From: Streptomyces sp. NBC_01231
GTDB taxonomy: Bacteria > Actinomycetota > Actinomycetes > Streptomycetales > Streptomycetaceae
NCBI GenBank assembly: GCA_035999765.1
Contig: CP108521.1
Coordinates: 1,550,001 to 1,614,000 of the forward strand
Length of the DNA stretch: 64,000 nucleotides
Reading direction: 5' to 3'
The notes beneath the pieces were generated by a model. It was not told the DNA's origin and ran no database searches. It worked only from the letters and a program-made list of their open reading frames with translations. The translations under genes and the position numbers were made by a program. Shown piece after piece: positions 28,290 through 37,171 of this stretch. The first letter of the stretch is position 1, and the number at the start of each line of letters is the position of its first letter.

Positions 28290-28823
28290 TCAGCCGAGCA
28301 GGTCGACCTCCAGGCGGCCGAAGTGGAAGTCACGGACGACCTGCAGCAGTTCGTCCTCGGACAGCCTTCCGTCGCCGTTCGTGTCCACCTTCTGGAACAT
28401 CTTCCCGGCCTGGGAGGCCGGCACGCCGACGGCGGACAGCCAGGCCTGGAACTCACGGGCGTCGATCTCGCCGTCGTGGTTGTCGTCGCACAGGCTGACC
28501 AGCGCCTTCACGATGGGAGAGAGAGCGCGGTTGAAGCTCGCCTCACCCTCCTTGAACAGCAACTCACCCGTGGCGTCGAGGAACTGCTCCCGGCTGATGG
28601 CGCCACCGGCCGGGACGCCGGCCTTCTGGGCCAGGTGCTCGTACAGCGCCTGGAAGGCGCTGCGGAGCGCCTGGACTTCCGGGGAGTCGGCGCTCTTGCC
28701 GAGGTTCTGGGCGATCCGGGCGGCCTCGCCCTGGAAGTCGCTCGCCTCCAGGACGCCGTTGCCGTCGGTGTCCCACTTCTCGAAGCGCTTCACCAGGCGG
28801 TCGTTGGCGACAGCGGTGCTCAT
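28290..28823 (-). CDS. EF-hand calcium-binding protein (calerythrin-like)
   Basis: A 177-residue, acidic, cytoplasmic protein with three clear EF-hand loops: DTDGNGVLEASDF (about residues 18-30), DDNHDGEIDAREF (about 113-125) and DTNGDGRLSEDEL (about 147-159). A fourth site near residue 75 is degenerate. Length and spacing match the calerythrin/sarcoplasmic-type proteins of actinomycetes, which act as calcium buffers or sensors. GAAGGAGAG precedes the ATG. No partner gene is adjacent. Confidence 0.93.
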   Translation of the reverse strand: MSTAVANDRLVKRFEKWDTDGNGVLEASDFQGEAARIAQNLGKSADSPEVQALRSAFQALYEHLAQKAGVPAGGAISREQFLDATGELLFKEGEASFNRALSPIVKALVSLCDDNHDGEIDAREFQAWLSAVGVPASQAGKMFQKVDTNGDGRLSEDELLQVVRDFHFGRLEVDLLG

Positions 28824-29030
28824 ATGTCTCTCCTTCTCTCGGACGGAGTCCGATGGTGTCGGGTGGTGCTTCTTGTTCCGGGTGGATGACGGACCGCGGC
28901 ACCTGGGCAGGGGCCGCGACCGCGCAGGGCGATACCGCTGCGCGGGCTCTGGGGCCGGCGACGGCCGGCAGGGGGAGAGGCCGGCTCAGGCCAGCGCGAG
29001 GAGGCACCAGCTCAGGCCGGCGCACGGGGA

Positions 29031-30290
29031 TCAGAGAAGGGTGACCCGGCTGCCCACGGCCTTGCCGCGGGTGTCGAGCAGGGCGCAGCGGGCCTGGCCC
29101 AGTGCTTCTCTCGCGTAACAGGCGTGGTCCTGCAACAGGATCGCCACATCGGCCTGGGCCATGGCTTCCCGGAGGTTTTCGGCGCGCGGCAATGACCGGC
29201 CGCCGACAGTGAACTCGGCTATGTACGGATCGTGGTAGGACACCTCGGCACCGGCGGCGAGCAGCCCTGCCGCCACCGGGTGCGCCGGCGTCTCCCGGAC
29301 ATCGGCCACATCCGCTTTGTAGGTGATTCCGAGCAGCAGGGCGCGTGCGCCCTCATGGCGGCCCCGGACCTCGGTGAGCAGGGCAAGCGCTCGGTCCACG
29401 ACATGGCTGGGCATACGGCCGAGGACCTCGTGTGCGGCTGCCAGCGTACGGAAGGCGAAGCCCTGGGATTCGGCCCGCGCGGCGAGATAGCGGGGGTCGA
29501 CGGGAACGCAGTGCCCGCCGACGCCGGGTCCGGGCCTGAAGGGTGCGAAGCCGAACGGCTTCGTCGCGGCGCAGTGCAGCACGTCCCAGATGTCGATGCC
29601 GGTCTCGTGGCAGAACAGCGCCACTTCGTCGACCAGGGCCATGTTGACGTACCGGTAGGTGTTTTCGAGAAGTTTGGCCATCTCGGCCTCCCGCGTGCCG
29701 CGGGCGACGACGAGATGGTCAACGAACCGGGAGTAGAACGCGACGGCGTACTTGGCGCACAGAGCGCTGCAACCGCTCACGACCTTCGGCGTGTTGTGGA
29801 TGGTCCACGTCTCGTTGCCGGGGTCGATGCGCTGCGGCGAATACGCCAGGTGGAAGTCCTCGCCCGCCCGCTGCCCGCTGCCGTGCTCCAGCAGCGGCCG
29901 CACGACGTCCTCCGTGGTGCCGGGATAGCTGGTGGACTCCAGGACGACGAGCATGCCGGGACGCAGCCGGGCGGCGACGACCCGGGCTGCGTCCTCGACC
30001 GCGGACAGGTCGGGTAAGCCCTCCGGTGTGAGTCCGGTCGGCACACAGATCACCACGGTCTGCGCGCCGTCCAGGACCGCTGGGTCGGTCGTGGCATGAA
30101 AGCCCGCGTCCAGCATGGCCGCGACCTCGGCGTCGCAGACGCCGCCGGCATGGGAGCGGCCTGCGGCGAGTCCGGACACCACCGTGCCGGACACGTCGTA
30201 CCCGACGGTCGCCAAACCGGCCGAGACCGCGGCTCTGGAGAGCGGCAGCCCGACATGCCCCAGCCCGATGACGACGAGATCGGTGGCCAT
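29031..30290 (-). CDS. UDP-glucose/GDP-mannose dehydrogenase-family nucleotide-sugar dehydrogenase
   Basis: A 419-residue NAD+-dependent four-electron dehydrogenase that turns a nucleotide sugar into the corresponding uronate. Seen: the Rossmann motif VIGLGHVGLPLSRAA, central-domain KLLENTYRYVNMALVDE, and the catalytic cysteine in GPGVGGHCVPVDPRYL. Its overall sequence is closer to UDP-N-acetylmannosamine dehydrogenases (WecC type) than to UDP-glucose dehydrogenases. AGGAG is 11 bases from the ATG. It could feed cell-surface glycans; a link to the 9-28 kb cluster is possible but unsupported. Confidence 0.9.
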   Translation of the reverse strand: MATDLVVIGLGHVGLPLSRAAVSAGLATVGYDVSGTVVSGLAAGRSHAGGVCDAEVAAMLDAGFHATTDPAVLDGAQTVVICVPTGLTPEGLPDLSAVEDAARVVAARLRPGMLVVLESTSYPGTTEDVVRPLLEHGSGQRAGEDFHLAYSPQRIDPGNETWTIHNTPKVVSGCSALCAKYAVAFYSRFVDHLVVARGTREAEMAKLLENTYRYVNMALVDEVALFCHETGIDIWDVLHCAATKPFGFAPFRPGPGVGGHCVPVDPRYLAARAESQGFAFRTLAAAHEVLGRMPSHVVDRALALLTEVRGRHEGARALLLGITYKADVADVRETPAHPVAAGLLAAGAEVSYHDPYIAEFTVGGRSLPRAENLREAMAQADVAILLQDHACYAREALGQARCALLDTRGKAVGSRVTLL

Positions 30291-30338
30291 GTGCGTACGT
30301 TCTCCTGAGTGCGTGGGGGGAACGGGAACAGGGGTGGC

Positions 30339-30647
30339 TCAGGCGGAGAAACTGCCGCTGCCGGGCGCCACGTGCGAGCCGTATCCGGGCTGCACGGTGA
30401 GGCCGGGGGTCAGACAGAACGGGTCGGCGTAGATGGTGACCGGACGATCGGTGCGATTCGTCAGCACATGCGCGGCGGGCGGAAGCTTCTGGCACCCGTG
30501 CGGATCGTGATACACAGCCAGTGGCGCGAATTCCGTACTGAACACCACAACGTCGCCCTCTTCCGCCGCGGCAGCGGTGCCGGTGGCGGCGCTTGCCGCG
30601 AGCAGGGCACCGACGGCAGCGAGCATGAAGACACGGGCGCAGCGCAT
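30339..30647 (-). CDS. Small secreted protein, unknown
   Basis: 102 residues. A Sec signal peptide is evident (MRCARVFMLAAVGALLAASA, small residues to about 28). The mature ~74-residue domain has two Cys (HGCQKL; ADPFCLTP) that could form a disulfide, and ends VAPGSGSFSA. AGAGGA precedes the ATG at 30647; the earlier ATG at 30701 would extend it without support. No family recognised. It lies 48 bp upstream of the nucleotide-sugar dehydrogenase and may share its transcript. Confidence 0.72.
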   Translation of the reverse strand: MRCARVFMLAAVGALLAASAATGTAAAAEEGDVVVFSTEFAPLAVYHDPHGCQKLPPAAHVLTNRTDRPVTIYADPFCLTPGLTVQPGYGSHVAPGSGSFSA

Positions 30648-30701
30648 GAATTGGTCCTCTCGGCAGCGTGTTGTCGAAATGATCCTTCTCTGGAGATGCA
30701 C

Positions 30702-31366
30702 CGGCTAAGCACGGGCCCACTCCTATGCGCCCGAACCAGTGATGTCGCCAAGGAAAGTTGACGCCTCGGTCGGTGGTCCGCAGGCCCCGCCGATATCGGA
30801 CGCGCACGGGGCCGAGCACGGGTTCACCGTCGCGGTGAGAAACCGGTTCCGGCCAAGGCGATCCCTCGTCGGCTGCCGACCAGCGGCCCCCCGGGGAAGA
30901 ACGCGCCGTCCCGCGATAGCGTTGCCTGCGAACTCGGGTGCGCGAAAAGGGCCTTTTTCGGTGCGGCAGGGCTCACCGGTGTCCTGGCCGCCCCCCGGTC
31001 AGGCATCTTGAGTACTCCGTCATCCCGCCCCGGCGGGGACGCCGCTCCTTCGCTTGGTCCGCGACCGCCCGGGTCGCCTCGGCGCTGTCGGAGCACTGGA
31101 AGAAGGACCCCATGTCGTGGGCGAGCCGTCGGGCGGAGTATCGAATCTTCCGTGCGGGCGTCGGGGACCCTGCACCACCGTCTGCGTAGCGGGCGGAGGG
31201 TCAGCAAGCGGAGACTCTCTTGCGACGCATGCTGACGAGAAGGCTTTCTGCCGGGGTTCTCGGTCAGCCAGTCGGTGGTCGAGGTGCGGAAGAAGACCGG
31301 CAAGTCCTCGGGCCATACCGCGCGGACGGCGTCGACGACCTCCAGGGCTATGCGGAAAGGAACACC
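30702..31366. other. Gene-poor region with decayed sequence
   Basis: No intact gene seen apart from the old-yellow-enzyme fragment listed separately. A leftward open frame, 30973-31200, reads YSARRLAHDMGSFFQCSDSA, which looks protein-like but lacks a supported start and may be another relic. Promoters for the flanking secreted-protein and SDR genes must lie here but could not be assigned. Confidence 0.5.
31256..31354 (-). pseudogene. Fragment of an old-yellow-enzyme (NADH:flavin oxidoreductase) gene
   Basis: The leftward frame reads ALEVVDAVRAVWPEDLPVFF followed by RTSTTDWLTEN, matching the conserved OYE segment around the barrel strand that normally reads LEVVxAVRxVWPxxLPxxVRxSATDW. Similarity stops on both sides and the frame continues into unrelated sequence, so only about 33 codons survive. 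It lies antisense to the leader of the SDR gene. Confidence 0.6.
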
Positions 31367-32137
31367 ATGGCAAGCATCACGGGCAGGACGGTTCTGATCG
31401 TCGGCGCCTCATCAGGGATCGGCGCGGAGGTCGCGCGCCGGCTCGGCCACGGTGGCAACCGTCTGGTCGTCACGGCACGACGAGCCCCCGAACTGGCAGC
31501 CCTGGCGAAGGACGTACGAGCGGCCGACAGCGCCTGCCTGGACATTCCCGCCGACGCCCTGGACCCGCAGGCGGCCGCCGACGTGGTGGCGACCGCCGTC
31601 GCCGAGTACGGCTCGATCGACATCGCCCTGCTCAACGCCGGCCAGGGACCGGACATGTCGATGGACGACGTCACCGTGGCAGACGTGGCACGGATCAGGG
31701 CGCTGAACTACGACGTCGTCGTCAACTACCTGATCCCGCTGATCACACAGCTGGGAAACCAGACGCACGGCGGCCTGATCGCCCACACCAACTCGCTGGC
31801 AGGGCTCATGGGCATCCCCCGCCAAGGCCCCTACTCCGCCGCGAAGGCGGCCGCCCGCACGCTCATCGACGCCGCGCGCGTCGAACTGGCGCCCAAGGGG
31901 ATCCGGTTCACCAGCATCCACCCCGGCTTCGTGGCGACCGACCGGGTCAACGCCGACCGCCTGCCCAAACCCTTCCAGGTCAGCACCGAGCGCGCGGCAC
32001 GCCATGTCGTACGCGCTCTGGAGAAGGAACCGGCGCAGGCGTACTTCCCCTGGGCGACAACCGCACTGGTTCGTACCCTGAGCGTCCTGCCCACTTCGGT
32101 CTCCTCAGCAGTCCTGCGGAGCCTGGCCTCCCAATAG
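31367..32137 (+). CDS. Short-chain dehydrogenase/reductase
   Basis: A 256-residue classical SDR. The cofactor motif is VLIVGASSGIGAEVARRL, the structural motif LLNAGQG, the catalytic Ser in HTNSLAG, and Tyr-Lys in GPYSAAKAAARTL. The ATG at 31367 follows GAAAGGA; the frame opens earlier at 31220, but those codons overlap the antisense OYE relic. No operon partner, and the substrate is unknown. Confidence 0.88.
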   Translation: MASITGRTVLIVGASSGIGAEVARRLGHGGNRLVVTARRAPELAALAKDVRAADSACLDIPADALDPQAAADVVATAVAEYGSIDIALLNAGQGPDMSMDDVTVADVARIRALNYDVVVNYLIPLITQLGNQTHGGLIAHTNSLAGLMGIPRQGPYSAAKAAARTLIDAARVELAPKGIRFTSIHPGFVATDRVNADRLPKPFQVSTERAARHVVRALEKEPAQAYFPWATTALVRTLSVLPTSVSSAVLRSLASQ

Positions 32138-32526
32138 AATCCCCGTCGGCGCCAGCACGGCAACTGCGCGATGCGATGCCGCGACGAGACTGTCACTGCG
32201 GCTGACCGGGGCACCGTTGCGAGCGTTGGACCAGGCCGGGGGTCCGCGAGATCGCCCTGCCGCTCCTCGTCCTGGCCGGCGGCGCCACGGCCGCCGACTG
32301 TACGCGGCCGCCCGGGTGGGCAAAGACCTCGGCAGCGACATCAGCACCGCCGGCCCGCCGTACAGCATGCCGCCCGCGTCACCACCGGGCTGCTGACCAT
32401 GTTCGCCGCGGTCGGCGCCAGTCGGCCACTGCCGCGCGCGGTGACCGCAGACCCGGTCCGGACCGAGGGCGGAGAGCTGCCACTCAGCCGCCCCGCAAGT
32501 CTCCGCACCTGAGGCATGATCGAACC
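32138..32526. other. Intergenic stretch without recognisable gene
   Basis: 389 bp between the SDR and the response regulator. All frames are GC-rich and lack starts with ribosome sites or recognisable domains. The rightward frame ending near 32396 (AARVGKDLGSDISTAGPPYS) might be a degraded gene end. It should contain the promoter of the response regulator. Confidence 0.4.
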
Positions 32527-33249
32527 ATGACCAGCCCCGCCCTGAGCACCCCGCCCATCCGGGTCCTGATCGCCGACGACCAGGCGATGGTCCGCACCGG
32601 TTTCCGGTTCTTCCTGGACGCCCAACCGGACATCACGGTCGTCGCCGAGGCCGCCGACGGGAAGGAGGCGGTGGCGCTGGCCCGCCGCCTGCGGCCGGAC
32701 GTGTCCCTGCTGGACATCCGGATGCCGAGGCTGGACGGTCTGGCGGCGACCCGGCTGTTGGCCGGACCCGACGTGGCCGACCCACTCCGGGTTGTCGTGG
32801 TCACCACCTTCGACCTGGACGAGTACGTGTACGGGGCGCTGCGCGGCGGCGCGTGCGGTTTCCTCCTGAAGGACTCCGGGCCGACCCTCCTCGCGGAGGC
32901 GGTCCGAGCCGCGGCGAACGGCGACTCCCTGGTCTCGCCCTCGGTCACGGTCCGGCTGCTGAGGCACCTGACCGCGCCGGAGCGCAGAACCTCCGCCGAG
33001 CCGCCGGCTGAGGAGCGCAGAGCCTCCGCTCAGCCGTCGGCCGCGCTGACCGACCGCGAACTGGATGTCGTGCGGCTGGTCGCGGTCGGCCGGACCAACG
33101 CCGAGATCGCCGCCGAACTGTACGTCTCCCTGTCCACCGTCAAGACGCACCTTTCCAGCGCCCAGCTCAAGTTGGGCGTCCGAAACCGCGTAGAAGTCGC
33201 CGCCTGGGCGTGGCAGAACGGGCAGCTGCGGCCGACACCCCGGACCTGA
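32527..33249 (+). CDS. NarL/LuxR-type response regulator
   Basis: 240 residues. The receiver domain spans 11-125, with acidic pocket Asp17-Asp18 and phospho-acceptor Asp63 in VSLLDIRMPRLDG. The LuxR-type HTH is at about 172-230 (LTDRELDVVRLVAVGRTNAE, YVSLSTVKTHLSS). A short linker repeat, RRTSAEPPAEERRASAQP, separates the domains and is unusual. No kinase is adjacent; the likely partner is the HisKA_3 kinase at 37.2 kb, beyond the ABC genes on the opposite strand. Confidence 0.92.
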   Translation: MTSPALSTPPIRVLIADDQAMVRTGFRFFLDAQPDITVVAEAADGKEAVALARRLRPDVSLLDIRMPRLDGLAATRLLAGPDVADPLRVVVVTTFDLDEYVYGALRGGACGFLLKDSGPTLLAEAVRAAANGDSLVSPSVTVRLLRHLTAPERRTSAEPPAEERRASAQPSAALTDRELDVVRLVAVGRTNAEIAAELYVSLSTVKTHLSSAQLKLGVRNRVEVAAWAWQNGQLRPTPRT

Positions 33250-33857
33250 CATGTGCAGCCGGCACTGGCGGAGCGGCTGCCATGGCTGGCCGGGGTGTCC
33301 GTCTCCTCCGGTGCCACCGCCGTTGCTCATCTCGCCGGGAGGCCAGCCCCGCAGTACCAGGGATGACAGCGGTGCGGGCAGGATGCGCAGCGCGCGGTGT
33401 TGACCCGGATGCTGCTCCACGCCGACCCCGATCCCGGCCCCGACCCCGAGGGAGGGAGCGGCCCGACAACCGGCACATCGCGCAGCGCTCAGGGCCGGCG
33501 CGCACTCGGGACTACGTCCGCCGGGTGTGGGCCAGCGCCTCGGCCGCAGTCGCCGGCACGCGGGGCTTGGAGTCGCGCGAACACGCGCACGAGGGTCTCG
33601 CTGCGCTCCGGGACCGGATCGAGCCGACACCCTGGCACGGGGAATGGGGACGGATCGCGCTGCGGGTGCTGCGGGTGCTGCGGGTGCTGCGGGTGCTGCT
33701 GATGACCTACGGGTCCCTCGCGGCACGACCGCCTCGCCGTCAACCGCTTCGGCGACCACGGTGACGCCGAGTCCGCGTCGAGGGTCGTTCGACCGTCGGT
33801 ACGGCGTCAGTCCTCCGTCTGCGTCAGAGCGCCATCTGCGTCAGAGCGCCATCTGCG
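33250..33857. other. Gene-free region with tandem repeats
   Basis: No convincing CDS in 608 bp. It contains about four copies of the 9-mer GCTGCGGGT (33659-33694) and a 17-bp unit, CTGCGTCAGAGCGCCAT, twice in tandem (33819-33835, 33836-33852) right after the permease stop. The rightward frame after 33250 (LPWLAGVSVSSGATAVAHLA) may be decayed coding sequence. Confidence 0.5.
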
Positions 33858-35873
33858 TCAGTCCGCCGTCTGTGCCGGGCCCGCCGTCACCTTCCGCAGC
33901 AGCGGCCTGCTGCCGGCGATCGCGGCGAACATGGCGAGTGCGCCGACGGCCAGGCAGAGCACCAGTTGCACGGCACCGGAGGTGTTGATCGTGGTGCCGG
34001 CCGCCTTGTTGAGCTGCATGGCGCCGAAGGCGCCCATCGCGGTGGTGCCGCCGGCCAGGACGGTCAGCGGGATGACGGTCTCGCGGACTCGGGCCCGGTC
34101 CAGCACCTTCAGCGGGGTGCCGGCCAGCCGCAGCAGGCCGTACACCCGGCGCCGGTCGAGGATGTTCGCGGCCGCCGTGAGGCCGGCGGAGGCGGCTGCG
34201 ACAAGGAAGCTCAGCACCAGGGTGGCGGTGCTGACGGTGGCAACGCGGGCGATGACCGTGTCGTCCGGCGCGGACACGTACTCCTGCGTGAACGGATACC
34301 TGCCCGAGCCCACGGGCGTCAGGGCGGTGACAGCGGTGTCGCTCTCCTCCTGGCCGCCGGAGACATGGGCGATCACGCCGGTTGCACCGCCCAGCAGGCT
34401 GTCGTAGTCATCCTCGCTCGTGACGGCGACGGACGCGGTGACGCCCGCCCGGCGCAGCGCCGTACGGGCCTCGGCGGCGGCGTGTCGGGCGTCGGCGGCG
34501 TTCGCGGTGATCACCGCCACCTGGCCCTCGTGGCCCGGGCCCACGAAATCCAGCGTGCTGACGGAGAAGAACCCGGCCACGAACCCCGCGAGCACCAGGC
34601 CGCTGACGGTCCGCCAGGCCCCGCGCGGATCGTCGCTGAGCCGGCGCGCGGCCAGCAGCGTGGCCGGGCGGTTGGCGCAGCGGCCAACGATCCGGCCCAG
34701 CCGGTCCACGACCCAGGGACCCAGCAGCCAGAACGCGCCGTAGAAGAGTGCCAGCAGGGCGATCAACTGCCGGGGCTTCAGCTGGCCGCCGTCGCTCGTG
34801 GTCGCCCAGATGTAGCCCAGGACCGCGATGAACAGCACCAGGCGGATCGCACGGGTGCGGCGCGGGTTGGCCTGCTGGGCCACGCCCAGGGGCGAGGTGG
34901 CCACCTGGCGCAGCATGGTCACCGCGCTCACGGTGATGAGGGCGGTGACCGCCGCCACGACCGCTGCCAGCCACGGCAGGCCCACCCACAGCTGACCGGT
35001 GTACCAGACGCCGACGCCGTACGGGAGCTCGGCGAGCGCGGGCAGCAGCGCCGTGTAGGCGAGCGCGCCCGCCAGGGCACCGGCCCCGCCGACTCCCGCC
35101 GCCTCGACGGCGGTCATGGCGAGGATCTGCCGTGGGGTCGCCCCGGCCAGCCGCAGCGCGGCGAGCCGCTGCTCACGCCGGGCCGCGCCCAGCCGTCCGG
35201 CGGCCGAGGCCAGCACGACGACCGGAACGACCAGAAGCACCACACCCAGCAGCACGGTCCCCCGGTCGAAGCCGGTGAACACGCTCGCCTTGGTGCCCGA
35301 GAACCCGGAGACCGGTGCGCGCTCACTCATCCCCTCGTCGTAGTAGCTCTGCTCCCCGGCGGTCTTGGAGACGGCCGGGTCGCCGGGCGTCCGTCCGACC
35401 ACCGCGACCAGTTCGTCGGGCGAGGCGAGACCGGCGGCGCCGATCGTGCCGTACGACTTCGTCTTCGGGAAGCGGTCGGCGAGTTGACTCGCGGGCAGCT
35501 TGTGCAACAGCGCGGCCAAGGCCGGGGAGACGTACACCTCGCCGTGCTTCGGGAAGCCGGTCAGGCCGGGCGGCCCGGGCGTCGTCTCGCGGCCGGGCAG
35601 CTGGGCCAGGTTCACGACGGTGACCGGTTCTTGGCGTACGTACGTCGTGGTCGTGGCCTGGACGGCCGTCGCCCGCTTGACCGGTACGGCGTCGGGAGTG
35701 CGCCATGTGGTGTGGTCGGCGCGGGCGCCGGCGCCGAGGGCGGCGGCGATCATCAGCAGCAGCAGGAACGAGCCGACGGCGCCGGCCCCGGCCGCGAGCA
35801 GCTGGGACTGCAGGCCGCGGCGGCCGGAGGACCTGGCGAGGTGCCAGGTCAGGGGCAGGACGGGGGAACGCAT
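33858..35873 (-). CDS. FtsX/MacB-type ABC transporter permease
   Basis: A 671-residue membrane protein with a first helix at about 25-47 (GAVGSFLLLLMIAAALG), a large extracytoplasmic segment to about residue 195, then clusters of helices (GTVLLGVVLLVVPVVVLASA; LVLSFLVAAASAGLTAAANI). This matches FtsX-domain permeases of antimicrobial-peptide or lipoprotein exporters. GGAG lies seven bases before the ATG. Its ATPase is the next gene upstream (42-bp gap). A role in resistance or envelope stress is suggested by the flanking two-component genes. Confidence 0.87.
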   Translation of the reverse strand: MRSPVLPLTWHLARSSGRRGLQSQLLAAGAGAVGSFLLLLMIAAALGAGARADHTTWRTPDAVPVKRATAVQATTTTYVRQEPVTVVNLAQLPGRETTPGPPGLTGFPKHGEVYVSPALAALLHKLPASQLADRFPKTKSYGTIGAAGLASPDELVAVVGRTPGDPAVSKTAGEQSYYDEGMSERAPVSGFSGTKASVFTGFDRGTVLLGVVLLVVPVVVLASAAGRLGAARREQRLAALRLAGATPRQILAMTAVEAAGVGGAGALAGALAYTALLPALAELPYGVGVWYTGQLWVGLPWLAAVVAAVTALITVSAVTMLRQVATSPLGVAQQANPRRTRAIRLVLFIAVLGYIWATTSDGGQLKPRQLIALLALFYGAFWLLGPWVVDRLGRIVGRCANRPATLLAARRLSDDPRGAWRTVSGLVLAGFVAGFFSVSTLDFVGPGHEGQVAVITANAADARHAAAEARTALRRAGVTASVAVTSEDDYDSLLGGATGVIAHVSGGQEESDTAVTALTPVGSGRYPFTQEYVSAPDDTVIARVATVSTATLVLSFLVAAASAGLTAAANILDRRRVYGLLRLAGTPLKVLDRARVRETVIPLTVLAGGTTAMGAFGAMQLNKAAGTTINTSGAVQLVLCLAVGALAMFAAIAGSRPLLRKVTAGPAQTAD

Positions 35874-35915
35874 CAGGGACTCCGAGATCTTCGGGCGCGG
35901 GCGACGCGGGGCGTC

Positions 35916-36638
35916 TCAGGCGACGGTGAACTGGCTGTGGCCGCTGATCCGGCCGTCCCGGACCTGGAGGATCCGGTCGCAGTGGGCGGCGACGTCGGCG
36001 TCGTGGGTGACCATCACCAGGGCGGCGCCCGTGTTCCGGGTCGCGGACGTCAGGAGCTGGACGACCTCTGTGCTGGTCCGCTGGTCCAGGGCGCCGGTGG
36101 GTTCGTCGGCGAAGACGACGTCCGGTTCGACGACCAGCGCGCGGGCGATGGCGACCCGTTGGGCCTGGCCGCCGGAGAGCTGTCCGGGGCGGCGGTGCTC
36201 CAACCCCTCCAGGCCCAGCGGCGCGAACCAGCGGCGGGCGCGCTCGACGGCTGCCTTGCGCGGGACGCCCTCCAGCATCAGCGAGAGCGCCACGTTCTCC
36301 TCCGCCGGCAGCTCCGGCAGCAACTGGCCGAACTGGAACACGAACCCGAAGCGCTTGCGGCGCAGCGCGCTCAGCCTGTTCTCTCCGAGGTTGTCGATCC
36401 TCCCCCAGCCTTCGGCAGGGGGGACCCCCATCTCGCTTCGCTCGCCACGCAGCAGCACCTGGCCGCCGTCGGGCCGGATGATCCCGGCGAGGGTGTGCAA
36501 CAGGGTCGACTTGCCAGACCCCGACGGACCCATGATCGCCAGTGTGTCGCGCTCGCGGACCTCGACGTCCACGTCGGCCAGGGCGGTGGTGGAGCCGTAC
36601 TTCTTGACGAGGCCGTGTCCGGCCAGGACGGTGCTCAT
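35916..36638 (-). CDS. ABC transporter ATP-binding protein (LolD/MacB type) with inserted repeat
   Basis: 240 residues. Walker A GPSGSGKST, signature LSGGQAQRVAIAR, Walker B VVFADEPTGALD and switch His in MVTHD are all intact. Between GERSE and IDNLGEN it carries about eleven extra residues (MGVPPAEGWGR) encoded by a palindromic repeat (36398-36445), in a surface loop after the Walker A helix. The ATG at 36638 lacks a good ribosome site and may depend on the upstream small gene. It energises the adjacent FtsX-type permease. Confidence 0.9.
   Translation of the reverse strand: MSTVLAGHGLVKKYGSTTALADVDVEVRERDTLAIMGPSGSGKSTLLHTLAGIIRPDGGQVLLRGERSEMGVPPAEGWGRIDNLGENRLSALRRKRFGFVFQFGQLLPELPAEENVALSLMLEGVPRKAAVERARRWFAPLGLEGLEHRRPGQLSGGQAQRVAIARALVVEPDVVFADEPTGALDQRTSTEVVQLLTSATRNTGAALVMVTHDADVAAHCDRILQVRDGRISGHSQFTVA
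36398..36445. repeat. Streptomyces-type palindromic repeat inside a coding sequence
   Basis: On the gene strand GAGCGAAGCGAGATGGGGG is followed by TCCCCCCTGCCGAAGGC and TGGGGGAG. The CCCCC/GGGGG arms around TGCCGAAGGC form a hairpin, and this GCGAAGCGAG plus GGGGG/CCCCC arrangement resembles small dispersed intergenic repeats I recall from Streptomyces genomes. Here it is in frame within the ABC ATPase. Confidence 0.55.
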
Positions 36639-36657
36639 GGTGTGTTGTAGGCCCTTC

Positions 36658-37029
36658 TCAGCGCTCGAACTTCCAGGTGACGCTCTTGGCGTCGGCCTTG
36701 GTCGCACGGACGGGGATCTTGACGGTCGCGCCGTCGCTGTTCTTGCCGGTGCAGGTGAGGGTTGCTCCGGTCACGGCCTTGAGGCCGGTCGGGCAGGTGA
36801 CGTGGGAGAGCTTGTCGCCGACCCAGGGCAGCGGGTGGTACTTGCTCTCGGTGCGGCCCGCGACGATGTTCGCCGTGAGCGCCTTGTGACCGTCCACCGA
36901 TGCCGTGCTGTACTCGTCCAGACGGCTGGTCGACTCCGTGCCGGCGAGCAGATACGTGCCTAGTCCGCCGAGCGCGACCACGGCGGTCACGCCGCCGACG
37001 ACGCCGACGAGGAACTTGTTGCGCTGCAT
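36658..37029 (-). CDS. DUF4333-type exported/membrane-anchored protein
   Basis: A 123-residue protein with an N-terminal signal anchor (FLVGVVGGVTAVVALGGLGTYLL). The extracytoplasmic domain has two cysteines in the pattern VTCPTGLKAVTGATLTCTG, as in DUF4333 proteins of actinobacteria. AGGAGT precedes the ATG. It is first in the leftward ABC operon and 19 bp upstream of the ATPase, so it may be an accessory or substrate-sensing protein for the exporter. Confidence 0.8.
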   Translation of the reverse strand: MQRNKFLVGVVGGVTAVVALGGLGTYLLAGTESTSRLDEYSTASVDGHKALTANIVAGRTESKYHPLPWVGDKLSHVTCPTGLKAVTGATLTCTGKNSDGATVKIPVRATKADAKSVTWKFER

Positions 37030-37171
37030 CGCGTACTCCTGGTGTCCGTGGTGAGGATGCGGCTCCACCCTCGCCCGCGGGCCCGGGCGCGCGCCTCGGC
37101 CGAACGGCCGGAATCAGCGGCCGGCTCCCTCGACCGTTCGGCCGATCCCGCCGCCAAGGGTCTGGCCTACG

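Noticed and set aside
33250..33450. Degraded sensor-kinase gene after the response regulator
   Set aside because: The frame reading LPWLAGVSVSSGATAVAHLA is suggestive, but no H, N or G box is present, so it cannot be supported.
33966..36650. 894-codon rightward frame antisense to the ABC exporter
   Set aside because: Composition is that of a GC shadow, and the opposite strand has intact Walker and FtsX features.
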